Shown: positions 1 through 8,514 of the stretch, piece after piece
Layout: every line of letters starts with the position of its first letter
How positions within the stretch are numbered: position 1 is the first letter of the stretch
DNA from: Actinomycetes bacterium
Lineage (GTDB): Bacteria > Actinomycetota > Actinomycetes > Mycobacteriales > Mycobacteriaceae
Direction: 5' to 3'
NCBI GenBank assembly: GCA_023418505.1
Contig: JAEZZR010000015.1
Coordinates: 124,001-188,000, forward strand
Length of the DNA: 64,000 nucleotides
The notes under the pieces: generated by a model
The model's database searches: none
Told to the model about the DNA's origin: nothing
The model's input: only the letters and a program-made list of their open reading frames with translations
Program-made: the position numbers and the translations under genes

Positions 1-154
1 CCAACGCACTGGCACGTGCCCCGATGGAGGCGAAAGTAGTTTTCTCCGGGCCGTCGTCATGCCAAGAAATTACTGGGGTGCGCCCATGAAATTTCCGCCC
101 GTGTTCCAAGATTTGAGCGACGGAAAGCGGATACTCCTGCATTGTGGCACGCAT
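1..154 (-). CDS. Acyl-CoA synthetase (AMP-binding family), N-terminal fragment
   Basis: Only the first 51 codons lie in the window; the gene runs off the left edge. The visible protein (Met-Arg-Ala-Thr-Met-Gln-Glu..., then LSVAQILEHGRKFHG and TTFASIGARASAL) matches the usual opening of FadD-type fatty-acyl-CoA/AMP ligases, in which a helix and a short strand precede the adenylation domain. Such enzymes activate fatty acids with ATP and CoA. The family is recognised from this N-terminal pattern alone; the catalytic AMP-binding motifs are outside the window, so substrate class is unknown. The ATG at 154 is preceded by TAAGGT seven bases upstream, which fits a leaderless start; a weak AAGG is also present. 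It is transcribed divergently from rho. Confidence 0.7.
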   Translation of the reverse strand, partial: MRATMQEYPLSVAQILEHGRKFHGRTPVISWHDDGPEKTTFASIGARASAL

Positions 155-161
155 AACATCT

Positions 162-167
162 ACCTTA
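162..167 (-). promoter_or_regulatory. Candidate -10 box, leaderless start of acyl-CoA synthetase
   Basis: On the minus strand TAAGGT ends seven bases before the ATG at 154, so transcription would begin at or next to the start codon. Confidence 0.4.
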
Positions 168-401
168 AGCTACGGCAGGTCGATGTTGCCGAACTTTCGC
201 ACACAGGTTAGGGTTGGATGCTATAGGTGACAAGCTGGAGGAACACTCACCCTCATATACCGGCGAAACCCCAGGGGATGGTTCTTAAAAATAATTTCCA
301 CCCGCAGCGATTTGCAGCTGGCATATCCAAAAAGGCGCTAGTCACTATTTGCTTGATCTTCAGTTTCCCTGCCTCGTGCCTGCGCGATTATGGGCTTGCC
401 G

Positions 402-421
402 ACGAAAAACTATTTTTTCGT
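402..421. repeat. AT-rich inverted repeat in the rho upstream region
   Basis: ACGAAAAA (402-409) and TTTTTCGT (414-421) pair perfectly around a four-base loop. On either strand the hairpin carries its own run of T, so it could be a small bidirectional terminator separating the divergent units, or an operator. Confidence 0.4.
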
Positions 422-552
422 GGCCATCTTGCTAAAAATCCTTTGCACGTTGAGGTGGCCGCCGAATTCGTGGCAGCAGCTGTGTTTTCACAGTGAGCCG
501 TAGGGGAATTATCAGAAGATATAAGGGCACGAAATTATACGAAAGGATTTCC

Positions 553-2478
553 GTGACCGATACGGACGCAACTGCCGGTGGCAGCAATCAAGGCAATCTG
601 GCCGCACTGAAAATGACTGAGCTGCGAGCGATTGCCGTTTCCAAGGGGATTCGGGGAATCTCTGCGATGCGCAAGCACCAGTTAATTGAAGCGATCCAAA
701 ACGCGGGCTCGGGTGGGGCGAGTGCTCCCGCGCGTTCGAGCCAGACTGCTCGTGCGAGCCAGCCTGAGCGGGCTAACCAGCCTGAGCGGGCTAACGAAAA
801 GCCAGCCGCTGATCAGTCTGCTGCAGCTGATTCCGGTGAGCGTCGCAATAACAATGATGACGAAGAACAGACTTTGACGCCTTCGCAGGCACGTCGTTTG
901 CGTCGTCAGCGTCAGCGGCAGCGTAATGCCAACAATGATCGTGGTGATCGTGGTGATCGCCGCGATAATGATCGTCGCGACAACGACCGACAGGACCGTC
1001 AGGATCGCCAGGAAAATAGCCGCCAGGATAGTGGCGATGGTCAAGACAATCGTGGCAACCGCAACGATGGCGACAACCGTAACGATCGCGAGCAGCGCGA
1101 TAACAACCGCGAGCAGGGGGATAACCGGGATAATCGCGACCGCAACGACAACCGCAATAACAACCGGAACAATCGCAACGATCGCAACGACCGCGATGAC
1201 GATGGTCGGGGTCGCCGGAATCGCCGGAACCGTCGCGATCGCAATAACCGCAATAATCGTTCGAACAATACCGACGAAATCCGCGAGGATGACGTATTAG
1301 AGCCAGCAGCCGGCATCGTCGATGTACTGGAAAATGGCTCCGCATTCTTGCGTACTTCGGGCTACTTCCCAAGCTCGGCAGATGTGCACATTTCGCAAAA
1401 TACTGTGCGCAAATATGGCTTGCGTAAAGGTGACGCGGTAGTAGGCCAGGCACGCATGCCACGCGAAAATGGCGGTGGCCAGGTCACTCATGGCAGCGGC
1501 CGAAACAAGCGCAAGTACAACCCACTGGTGAAGGTCGATCGCGTCAACGATCTCGCACCAGAACAAGCCAACCAGCGGCCACGTTTTGCCAAGCTCACGC
1601 CGTTGTATCCGAACCGTCGTCTGCGCTTGGAAACCACCCCAAATGTGTTGACCACCCGCGTGATCGACTTAGTGATGCCGATCGGTAAAGGCCAGCGTGC
1701 GTTGATTGTCTCGCCACCAAAGGCGGGTAAGACCACGATCCTTCAAAACATCGCCAACGCGATTGCTACCAACAACCCAGAGTGCTACCTGATGGTGGTG
1801 CTGGTAGACGAGCGCCCTGAAGAAGTCACCGATATGCGCCGTACCGTCAACGGCGAAGTGATTGCATCGACCTTCGACCGTCCACCGTCGGATCACACCG
1901 CAGTGGCTGAACTAGCTATCGAACGTGCGAAGCGGCTCGTAGAACAAGGCCACGATGTCGTCGTATTGCTCGACTCGATTACGCGTCTGGGTCGTGCCTA
2001 CAACAATTCTTCGCCAGCTTCCGGACGTATTCTCTCCGGTGGCGTGGACTCCAACGCGCTGTACCCACCGAAGCGCTTCCTCGGTGCGGCGCGCAATATC
2101 GAAGAGGGCGGATCGCTGACGATCATCGCTACCGCCATGGTGGAAACCGGTTCCGCGGGCGACACCGTGATTTTCGAGGAATTCAAGGGCACCGGCAACG
2201 CCGAGCTAAAGCTGGATCGCAAGATCGCAGAGCGTCGTGTGTTCCCAGCAGTGGACGTCAACCCATCGGGCACGCGTAAGGATGAGCTGCTGCTATCGCC
2301 AGATGAAGCGCGCGTGATGAACAAGCTGCGTCGTATTCTGTCTGCGTTGGATTCTCAGGCCGCCATCGATCTGTTGATGAAGCAGCTGAAGAAGACCAAG
2401 AGCAACCGCGAATTCATGATGCAGGTAGTCTCCTCTGCGCCAATGGCAGCCGATATGGATGTGGAAGACATGCTGTAG
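553..2478 (+). CDS. rho: Transcription termination factor Rho
   Basis: ATP-dependent RNA/DNA helicase that binds nascent RNA and terminates transcription. Order of parts: a SAP-like Rho N-domain (about 13-50), a very polar Asn/Arg/Asp/Gln-rich insert (about 95-245), the cold-shock RNA-binding fold starting near residue 255 (GIVDVLENGSAFLR), then the RecA-like motor with Walker A PPKAGKTT near 388-395 and Walker B VVVLLDSITRLGRAY near 467. The length (641 residues) exceeds the roughly 420 residues of enterobacterial Rho because of the insert, as in other high-GC actinobacteria. I chose GTG 553 because GAAAGGA lies five bases before it; the frame is open back to GTG 493, but that start has no ribosome site. 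It is followed by prfA after 74 bases. Confidence 0.97.
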   Translation: MTDTDATAGGSNQGNLAALKMTELRAIAVSKGIRGISAMRKHQLIEAIQNAGSGGASAPARSSQTARASQPERANQPERANEKPAADQSAAADSGERRNNNDDEEQTLTPSQARRLRRQRQRQRNANNDRGDRGDRRDNDRRDNDRQDRQDRQENSRQDSGDGQDNRGNRNDGDNRNDREQRDNNREQGDNRDNRDRNDNRNNNRNNRNDRNDRDDDGRGRRNRRNRRDRNNRNNRSNNTDEIREDDVLEPAAGIVDVLENGSAFLRTSGYFPSSADVHISQNTVRKYGLRKGDAVVGQARMPRENGGGQVTHGSGRNKRKYNPLVKVDRVNDLAPEQANQRPRFAKLTPLYPNRRLRLETTPNVLTTRVIDLVMPIGKGQRALIVSPPKAGKTTILQNIANAIATNNPECYLMVVLVDERPEEVTDMRRTVNGEVIASTFDRPPSDHTAVAELAIERAKRLVEQGHDVVVLLDSITRLGRAYNNSSPASGRILSGGVDSNALYPPKRFLGAARNIEEGGSLTIIATAMVETGSAGDTVIFEEFKGTGNAELKLDRKIAERRVFPAVDVNPSGTRKDELLLSPDEARVMNKLRRILSALDSQAAIDLLMKQLKKTKSNREFMMQVVSSAPMAADMDVEDML

Positions 2479-2552
2479 CTGGGGTAGCTGAAAACTACTT
2501 CCCACTAAGCACACAGCAAACTCTGACGCATTAATTTGAAAGGTTTTACATC

Positions 2553-3626
2553 ATGGTTGACCAGGTAAGTGCAGTTGACGACATCCTGTCGGAATACCAC
2601 GGCTTAGAGGCACAGCTTGCTGATCCGGATCTGCATAACGACGCCAAGCGCGCCCGCAAAGTAGGCAAGCGCTTCAACGAGCTACAGCCGGTGATCCAGT
2701 GCTACCGAAAGCTGCAAGCTACCCGCGATGATCGGGAAGCTGCTGAAGAGATGGCACACGAGGATTCCGAGTTCGCCGCCGAGGCCAAGCGCCTGGCTGT
2801 AGAGCAGGAACAGCTCGAAGAGCAGCTGGCGGATCTGTTGGCGCCGCGTGATCCTCATGATGGCGATGACATCGTCATGGAGATCAAATCCGGCGCCGGT
2901 GGCGAAGAAGCAGCCCTGTTCGCTGGCGAAATTGCCCGCATGTATCAGCGCTACGCCGAGAAAAACGGCTTTACCATCGAACTTTTGGGACTATCCGAAT
3001 CCGACCTTGGTGGCGTCAAAGATATGACCATGTCGGTGCGCTCGAAGAATCCGTCGCGCGATGGTGCCTGGAGTGTGTTCAAGTTCGAAGGTGGCGTGCA
3101 CCGAGTACAGCGTGTGCCGGTCACCGAGTCGCAGGGGCGCATCCAGACCTCCGCGGCAGGTGTGCTGGTCTACCCAGAACCAGACGAGATCGAAGACGTA
3201 CAGATCGACGAAAAGGATCTGCGCGTGGACGTCTACCGTTCTTCCGGTAAGGGCGGCCAGGGCGTGAATACCACGGACTCGGCGGTGCGCTTGACGCACC
3301 TGCCCACCGGCTTGGTGGTTACCTGCCAGAAGGAACGCTCCCAGATTCAGAATAAGGCCCGCGCCATGCAGGTGTTGGCAGCGCGATTGCAGCAGATGAA
3401 GGAAGAAGAAGCTGCGGCGGAAGCTTCCGATGCTCGTAAGTCTCAGGTGCGCACCATGGATCGTTCCGAGCGCATCCGCACCTACAACTTCCCGGAAAAT
3501 CGTGTCTCTGACCACCGCATTGGCTACAAGGCACACAACTTGGATGCAGTTTTGGGTGGCGACATGGAAGATCTGCTCAAGGCTCTTCACGACGCTGAAC
3601 GCGCCGAACGCCTGGAAGCCGAGTAA
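2553..3626 (+). CDS. prfA: Peptide chain release factor 1
   Basis: Class I release factor that reads UAA and UAG and triggers peptidyl-tRNA hydrolysis on the ribosome. The codon-recognition tripeptide is Pro-Val-Thr at 189-191 (RVPVTESQG), typical of RF1 rather than RF2, and the GGQ hydrolysis motif is at 234-236 (SSGKGGQGVNTT). The length of 357 residues is standard. GAAAGG precedes the ATG. The next gene, prmC, methylates the Gln of this GGQ motif and starts three bases after the prfA stop, so the substrate and its modifying enzyme are almost certainly co-transcribed. Confidence 0.97.
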   Translation: MVDQVSAVDDILSEYHGLEAQLADPDLHNDAKRARKVGKRFNELQPVIQCYRKLQATRDDREAAEEMAHEDSEFAAEAKRLAVEQEQLEEQLADLLAPRDPHDGDDIVMEIKSGAGGEEAALFAGEIARMYQRYAEKNGFTIELLGLSESDLGGVKDMTMSVRSKNPSRDGAWSVFKFEGGVHRVQRVPVTESQGRIQTSAAGVLVYPEPDEIEDVQIDEKDLRVDVYRSSGKGGQGVNTTDSAVRLTHLPTGLVVTCQKERSQIQNKARAMQVLAARLQQMKEEEAAAEASDARKSQVRTMDRSERIRTYNFPENRVSDHRIGYKAHNLDAVLGGDMEDLLKALHDAERAERLEAE

Positions 3627-3629
3627 ACA

Positions 3630-4655
3630 TTGGCGCAGCAAGGTGGCTCGCAGTTGGATGGCTCGCAGGGTAGTTCAGATGCTGCGTCGCCAGGTGCGCT
3701 TGTGCTTGACGACGAAATCGCCAAACTCCGGGATGGCGGCGCTGTAGCTTTCAGCCAGCTATTGGCGGCAGCCACTGCTGATCTCGCCTACGCTGGCTGT
3801 GATAGCCCTGACAGTGATGCCACGAATCTGTGGTTGTGGGCATCGGGGATGAGCCGTACCGAGCTATTCTTCGAGCGCAACCGGCGGATCGAGCTGGAGT
3901 CCGAGCACCCCATCCACAAATTCGCTGAAGCTATTGCCCAACGCGCCAGGCGAGTGCCCTTGCAACAAATCATGGGTACAGCTGCCATGCGGAATCTGGA
4001 ACTTCAAGTGGGCAGCGGGGTATTTATCCCACGTCCAGAAACCGAAGGGCTAGCGCAATGGGCGCTGGACTGGCTCGCCCAGCAGCCTCAGAAATCTGGC
4101 GCTACCGTGTTGGATCTGTGCACAGGATCCGGCGCTTTAGCATTGGCCATCGCCGACGAAGCTCCCGCGTTAGGCGTCCGGGATCTTTTCATAATCGCCG
4201 TAGAGCGCGATCCGGTAGCTGCCCAGTGGGCAGAAAAAAATCTCGTGCAATGCCAGCAGAAGTGGCGCGAAGATCCTTATGCCCGCAAGGTCCAACTAAT
4301 CCGTGGCGACACCACAGATCCGCCTACTACCGCGCAGTACTTTGGTAGCTGCGATCTGGTCGTGTCCAACCCGCCATACGTGCCGGAGGATGCAGCAGTG
4401 TCACCGGAAGTTACCGCGGATCCGCATCAAGCGGTTTTCGGCGGCGAAGATGGCCTAGATGTCATCCGGCCGCTTTTATCGATTGCAGCCAAGCTACTGC
4501 GCCCTGGTGGTGGCTTCGCTGTAGAACACGATGACAGTCACGGTGAAGTAGTTACCGAATTGTTGCACCAAACCGGCGCATTTGCCGATATTCAACTACA
4601 CCACGATTTAGCCGGTAAACCGCGGTTTACTTCGGCAGTTCGCACCGGTAACTAA
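3630..4655 (+). CDS. prmC: Release factor glutamine methyltransferase PrmC (HemK)
   Basis: SAM-dependent N5-glutamine methyltransferase that modifies the GGQ glutamine of RF1 and RF2. The SAM-binding motif DLCTGSGALALA sits near residue 164 and the amide-methylase signature NPPY is at 247-250. The full frame is 341 residues, longer than the usual 280-290, because the first 30 or so residues are a low-complexity Ser/Gly/Gln stretch. The start is uncertain: TTG 3630 lies three bases after the prfA stop and would be translationally coupled, but an internal GTG just before the LDDEIAKL segment is an equally good family-length start. Confidence 0.92.
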   Translation: MAQQGGSQLDGSQGSSDAASPGALVLDDEIAKLRDGGAVAFSQLLAAATADLAYAGCDSPDSDATNLWLWASGMSRTELFFERNRRIELESEHPIHKFAEAIAQRARRVPLQQIMGTAAMRNLELQVGSGVFIPRPETEGLAQWALDWLAQQPQKSGATVLDLCTGSGALALAIADEAPALGVRDLFIIAVERDPVAAQWAEKNLVQCQQKWREDPYARKVQLIRGDTTDPPTTAQYFGSCDLVVSNPPYVPEDAAVSPEVTADPHQAVFGGEDGLDVIRPLLSIAAKLLRPGGGFAVEHDDSHGEVVTELLHQTGAFADIQLHHDLAGKPRFTSAVRTGN

Positions 4656-4768
4656 ATCAGCCGCGCAGTAAACCGCCACTGCCAGATTTGTGGCTACCGC
4701 TGTTGACTTTGCCGTGCGATAAGATCAGCTACCGAATCTGAAAAATCCGCGACCGCCGGGAGGCTCTG

Positions 4769-5422
4769 ATGAGCAAGGTGTACGACTGCACAACCGAGGC
4801 AGGACTCACCGAAGGTATTCAAGCTGCTACCGAAGCAGTTCGTGCAGGCCGCTTGGTAGTTACCCCTACCGACACCGTCTACGGCATTGGGTGCGACGCC
4901 TTCAATATCCCAGCGGTGGAAGCCCTGTTGCGTGCGAAGCACCGCGGCCCAGACATGCCGGTGCCTGTGCTCGTAGGGTCGTGGACCACGATTGAAGGCT
5001 TGGTGCTCGAACACACCGCAGCAGGTAGGGAATTGGTAGAAGCTTTTTGGCCGGGCGGGCTTTCGCTGGTGGTCAAGCAAGCGCCTAGCCTGCCGTGGAA
5101 TCTGGGCGACACCCGAGGCACCGTGATGCTGCGCATGCCACTACATCCAGTTGCCATTGCACTGCTACAACAGACCGGCCCGATGGCAGTATCTAGTGCG
5201 AACATTTCTGGCCAGGATCCAGCGCTTAACGTCATTCGCGCGAAACAACAGCTCGGCCGCGAGGTCTCGGTGTACCTCGATGGCGGTACGGCAACCGTCG
5301 GAAAGCCCTCTACGATTATTGACCTGTCCACCGGACGTCCGCAGATCCTGCGCGAAGGCGCGATCCCCGCAGAAAAGCTCGCTTCCGTGCTGGGAGTAAG
5401 CGCCGAGGCACTGCGTCGTTAG
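4769..5422 (+). CDS. tsaC: L-threonylcarbamoyladenylate synthase (TsaC/Sua5/YrdC)
   Basis: Makes threonylcarbamoyl-AMP from threonine, bicarbonate and ATP, the first step of the universal t6A modification of ANN-decoding tRNAs. The YrdC fold is clear: VVTPTDTVYGIGCDAF near 31-46, then KHRGPDMPVPVLV with the basic patch, and SSANISGQDP near 142. At 217 residues it is the short TsaC form, without the C-terminal Sua5 domain. GGGAGG precedes the ATG with good spacing. It follows prmC after 113 bases, and the prfA-prmC-tsaC-wecA order is the common actinobacterial one. Confidence 0.95.
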   Translation: MSKVYDCTTEAGLTEGIQAATEAVRAGRLVVTPTDTVYGIGCDAFNIPAVEALLRAKHRGPDMPVPVLVGSWTTIEGLVLEHTAAGRELVEAFWPGGLSLVVKQAPSLPWNLGDTRGTVMLRMPLHPVAIALLQQTGPMAVSSANISGQDPALNVIRAKQQLGREVSVYLDGGTATVGKPSTIIDLSTGRPQILREGAIPAEKLASVLGVSAEALRR

Positions 5423-5498
5423 CGTCGTAAGCTTCCAAAAATACATGCGAGAAATGCATGCGGGTCAGCGCGGATAGGTGAAGGAGATTAAGTAGCAG

Positions 5499-6728
5499 AT
5501 GCCAGGGCTTGACGACGGCAGTTACTTCTTAGCTGCCCCCACCGGCGGTGCAGGTGTGCCGCTGAGGGAAATTTCCCTGCTGATTTTGGTTTCTGCTGCC
5601 GTCTGTTATTTGCTTACCGGGGTTGTGCGGTATTTGGTAGTGCGCTCTGGTCATATTGATATGCCGCGTTCGCGCGATGTACACGATATCCCGAAGCCGC
5701 GCCTGGGTGGGGTAGCGATGTACTCGGGCATCTTGGCTGGGGTGTTGGTGGCGAGCAGTCTGCCAGCGCTCACGAGAGGTTTCCCGCCGACCACGCCGGA
5801 TATGTCAGCCATGATCGTGGCAGGCACGCTGTTGTTGCTTGTCGGCGTGATCGACGATTTATTTGACCTCAACGCAATTACGAAGCTGGCCGGCCAGATT
5901 ATCGCCGCACTGGTGATGTCCACGATGGGGGTGAGCTGGTACCTGATCTATATCCCTTTCGGGGGTGGCACCACGCTGATTTTGGATCCGGTGCTTTCGA
6001 CGATTTTTACCGTGCTATTTACGGTGGCACTGATTAATGCGTTTAACTTCGTTGACGGCATTGATGGCCTGGCAGCTGGATTAGGGATGATCGCCGCGGG
6101 CGCCATCCTGGTGTATTCGCTGGTGATTCTGCATGATCAGTCGGGTACGGTCTCGGCGTATCCGCCTGCGATGATTTCCGCCTGCCTGTTGGGAGCCTGT
6201 ATCGGATTCTTACCGCACAACTTCGAGCCGGCTCGCATCTTCATGGGGGATTCGGGTGCGATGCTGATTGGTCTGATGCTGGCGGGTGCCTCGGTATCTG
6301 CCTCGGGGCGGATCACGCCATCGATGTACGGCACTGTGGATGTGGTGGCACTGCTATCGCCAATCCTGGTGGTGCTAGCTGCGGTGAGTGTGCCGATGCT
6401 GGATTTGCTGATGGCAGTGGTGCGTCGCACCCGCAGTGGTAGAACCCCGTTTTCGCCGGACAAAATGCATCTGCATCACCGTCTGCTCAGCATGGGGCAT
6501 TCCCACCGCCGCGTAGTTCTAGTGATGTACACCTGGGTTTCGATTGTGGCCTATGGAGCTATCGCTACCACGGTGTTCCCAACGCCTTTTGCCGCAATTA
6601 CCTTCGGCGCGCTGCTCATTATCGCGGTACTGTATACGGCGTTTCCCTCCTCGGAAGGGTTTCGCTTGCGACGGCGTAAAGCCGCAAAAACTGCAGGGGC
6701 AAACGGACGCGCTTCGAGCAGCAGGTAA
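5499..6728 (+). CDS. wecA: Polyprenyl-phosphate GlcNAc-1-phosphate transferase (WecA/Rfe family)
   Basis: Integral membrane enzyme of the MraY/WecA superfamily that transfers GlcNAc-1-phosphate from UDP-GlcNAc to decaprenyl phosphate; in Corynebacteriales this begins synthesis of the arabinogalactan linkage unit. Visible hallmarks are the Asp-rich VIDDLFDLN near 116, the catalytic NFVDGIDGLAAG near 183-194, FMGDSGAML, and the cytoplasmic His motif HLHHRLL. About ten or eleven hydrophobic segments span the protein; the C-terminal tail is Arg/Lys-rich. GAAGGAG is eleven bases before the ATG. MraY itself is unlikely because that gene normally sits in the division cluster. Confidence 0.92.
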   Translation: MPGLDDGSYFLAAPTGGAGVPLREISLLILVSAAVCYLLTGVVRYLVVRSGHIDMPRSRDVHDIPKPRLGGVAMYSGILAGVLVASSLPALTRGFPPTTPDMSAMIVAGTLLLLVGVIDDLFDLNAITKLAGQIIAALVMSTMGVSWYLIYIPFGGGTTLILDPVLSTIFTVLFTVALINAFNFVDGIDGLAAGLGMIAAGAILVYSLVILHDQSGTVSAYPPAMISACLLGACIGFLPHNFEPARIFMGDSGAMLIGLMLAGASVSASGRITPSMYGTVDVVALLSPILVVLAAVSVPMLDLLMAVVRRTRSGRTPFSPDKMHLHHRLLSMGHSHRRVVLVMYTWVSIVAYGAIATTVFPTPFAAITFGALLIIAVLYTAFPSSEGFRLRRRKAAKTAGANGRASSSR

Positions 6729-6731
6729 GAT
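6726..6731 (+). promoter_or_regulatory. Candidate -10 box, leaderless start of atpI
   Basis: TAAGAT overlaps the wecA stop codon and ends eight bases before the GTG at 6740, so atpI may have its own leaderless transcript. Confidence 0.4.
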
Positions 6732-6739
6732 AGCTGGCC

Positions 6740-7168
6740 GTGAGTAAATATGACGACTCCCGCGTTCCGCTGTTAGCTGCTGCTCGATCTGGCGCAATTG
6801 CACTTGGTGTTCTCTTTGTCATTTCCTTATTGGTTTGGGGCGGCAAGGATGGCTTTCCAGGTATCTGGGGTGTAGTACTCGGTGCTGCTATCGGCGGGGG
6901 ATTCGTATTATTCACTGTCTTGGCTGTGCTGTTTACCGCTAAGACCAGCCCAACCACCACCGGTGCCGTGGTGATGGGAACCTGGCTGCTGAAGATCATC
7001 GTGTTGATCATGATTCTGCTTCTGATCCGAGATCTAGAGTTCTACGACCGGATGGCGTTCTTTGTCACCGTGGTCTTGGCCTTGATTGTCACTTTGGGTG
7101 CAGAAGTGTGGGGGCTTTCCCAGGCGAACCTGACATATGTGCAACCGGAGTCCAAAACCGACCAGTAG
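6740..7168 (+). CDS. atpI: AtpI-like small membrane protein
   Basis: Small protein (142 residues) with four hydrophobic segments (about 18-34, 43-65, 75-98, 104-125), directly before the ATP synthase operon, the position of AtpI in most bacteria. AtpI-type proteins are thought to assist assembly of the c-ring or ion supply; no catalytic residues are known. The sequence alone is weakly diagnostic, so the name rests on topology and neighbourhood. GTG 6740 lacks a Shine-Dalgarno but lies eight bases after a TAAGAT hexamer within the wecA stop. Confidence 0.75.
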   Translation: MSKYDDSRVPLLAAARSGAIALGVLFVISLLVWGGKDGFPGIWGVVLGAAIGGGFVLFTVLAVLFTAKTSPTTTGAVVMGTWLLKIIVLIMILLLIRDLEFYDRMAFFVTVVLALIVTLGAEVWGLSQANLTYVQPESKTDQ

Positions 7169-7545
7169 GCAATTCTTAACCTTTTCCTGGCCTGCCTTAA
7201 GGATGCAATGGGGTAGTGGTTTTACCCCTGTGGTGTATCCGATGTGTCTTGCTTTGCGGTACCGGGGGTATCCAAAATTCGCGATCCACCCCCATTGGTA
7301 AAAATCTTGCTTCCGAGTCCAAAGAAAAAGGCTCTCAAATGTGGTTTTAGCCTGTTGAAATTGCCAGGGGCTTAGGTGTGAGATTCTAGACCAACCTGTT
7401 ATCATTTTCTTTTGGGAGAGACGTACGTCTCATTCCCCGTGAGCGCCGTAAGGGATGTGCAATGGAATCCTCGGTGTATCACGCAAAGGACGTCCATCGC
7501 ACCGCTTGATCTAAAGTTCTTGCGGCCCAAACACGGGAGAGAACG
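7169..7545 (+). promoter_or_regulatory. ATP synthase operon upstream region
   Basis: About 380 bases without a gene. It contains TATCAT (7400-7405), a plausible -10 box, followed by the perfect palindrome at 7418-7431, which would straddle the start point. A second possible -10, TAAAGT (7512-7517), lies closer to the gene. Nothing else with structure was found. Confidence 0.5.
7418..7431. promoter_or_regulatory. Perfect 14-bp palindrome, candidate operator of the atp operon
   Basis: GAGACGTACGTCTC is its own reverse complement. It begins 12 bases after a candidate -10 box (7400-7405), where a repressor would block initiation. I do not recognise the motif as a known regulator site. Confidence 0.4.
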
Positions 7546-8361
7546 CTGAGCGTTATAACACTTGCCGAGCTAAAGGGCGAGTTCCACTCGCCTACCTTGG
7601 AGTCGGAGTATTTCCCGGGTGAGACTTACGGACAATTCCTCTTCGGTGATGGCTCTTGGTGGGCCATGGATCGGTTGATGTTTGTTCGTATTGTCATGGC
7701 CGTCCTCGTAGGCATTTTCTTCGTACTTGCTTTCCGCAGGCCGAAGCTAGTTCCTACGGGAATGCAAAACGTCGCTGAATTGATGCTGGACTTTGTTCGC
7801 ATCAATATTGCAGAAGAAATCTTGGGCAAGAAGGAAGGGCGCCGGTTCTTGCCGGTGTTGGCCACGATCTTCTTCCTTGTGTTGGCAATGAATATTTCGG
7901 CCATTATCCCTGGCATGAATATTTCCGCCAACGCCAGGGTGGGTATGCCACTGGTTCTGGCTGTCTTCTCTTACATCGCGTTTATTTACGCGGGTAGCAA
8001 GAAGTATGGCTTCTTCAAATATGTGAAGTCTTCAGTGGTGATCCCGAACTTGCCACCGTTGCTACATGTAATTGTGGTTCCGATCGAGATCTTCTCTACG
8101 TTCGTTTTGCGCCCAGCTACGCTGACCATCCGTTTGATGGCCAACATGCTGGCTGGCCACATGGTGCTTGTTCTGCTTTTTGGTGCTACGAACTTCTTCT
8201 TCTGGCAGCTAGACGGCTGGACTGCGCTATCCGGGTTAACCTTGGTCGCCGCCGTGTTGTTCACGATGTTCGAATTGTTGGTGATTTTCTTGCAGGCGTA
8301 CATCTTCGCTCTGCTAAGCGCCGTCTACATCGAACTGTCGTTGCACGCGGACGAACACTGA
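7546..8361 (+). CDS. atpB: ATP synthase subunit a (Fo proton channel)
   Basis: Subunit a forms the two half-channels through which protons reach the c-ring. The essential Arg lies in TLTIRLMANMLAGH, and the C-terminal helix with LLSAVYIELSLHADEH is typical. Five to six membrane segments are visible. The start is unusual. The conserved-looking N-terminal run AELKGEFHSPTLESEYFPGE is in frame upstream of TTG 7597, and the only upstream initiation candidate is CTG 7546, which has GGGAGA five bases before it; there is no in-frame ATG, GTG or TTG between. I therefore use CTG 7546 (271 residues) and note TTG 7597 (254 residues, no ribosome site, hairpin just before it) as the alternative. Confidence 0.9.
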   Translation: MSVITLAELKGEFHSPTLESEYFPGETYGQFLFGDGSWWAMDRLMFVRIVMAVLVGIFFVLAFRRPKLVPTGMQNVAELMLDFVRINIAEEILGKKEGRRFLPVLATIFFLVLAMNISAIIPGMNISANARVGMPLVLAVFSYIAFIYAGSKKYGFFKYVKSSVVIPNLPPLLHVIVVPIEIFSTFVLRPATLTIRLMANMLAGHMVLVLLFGATNFFFWQLDGWTALSGLTLVAAVLFTMFELLVIFLQAYIFALLSAVYIELSLHADEH

Positions 8362-8514
8362 CCCAACGCCTGTAGAGGCCGTATTCACAGCCTCACCCAA
8401 CCGCGGGCACTACAAATTTAATAGCAAGACTCATTTACGAGATCCTTTTCGGATATTTTCTAGTCAAGTCATCGATATCCGAAGAAACACCTTTAAGAAA
8501 GGGAACAGTTCACA

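Larger units (their letters stand above)
155..552. other. Divergent intergenic region upstream of rho
   Basis: About 400 bases between the divergent acyl-CoA synthetase and rho starts. An 89-codon plus-strand frame (227-496) is open here, but it has no Shine-Dalgarno and no recognisable protein character, so I do not call it a gene. The region holds an AT-rich hairpin at 402-421. A long leader in front of rho is plausible because rho is often autoregulated, but no specific attenuator could be drawn with confidence. Confidence 0.5.

Noticed and set aside
227..496. 89-codon frame before rho
   Set aside because: No ribosome site, no recognisable domain, and it lies in a probable leader and hairpin region.
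791..1462. Long minus-strand frame opposite rho
   Set aside because: It is the mirror of the Asn/Arg/Asp-rich repeats; its Cys/His/Arg/Gly-rich product is a composition artefact.
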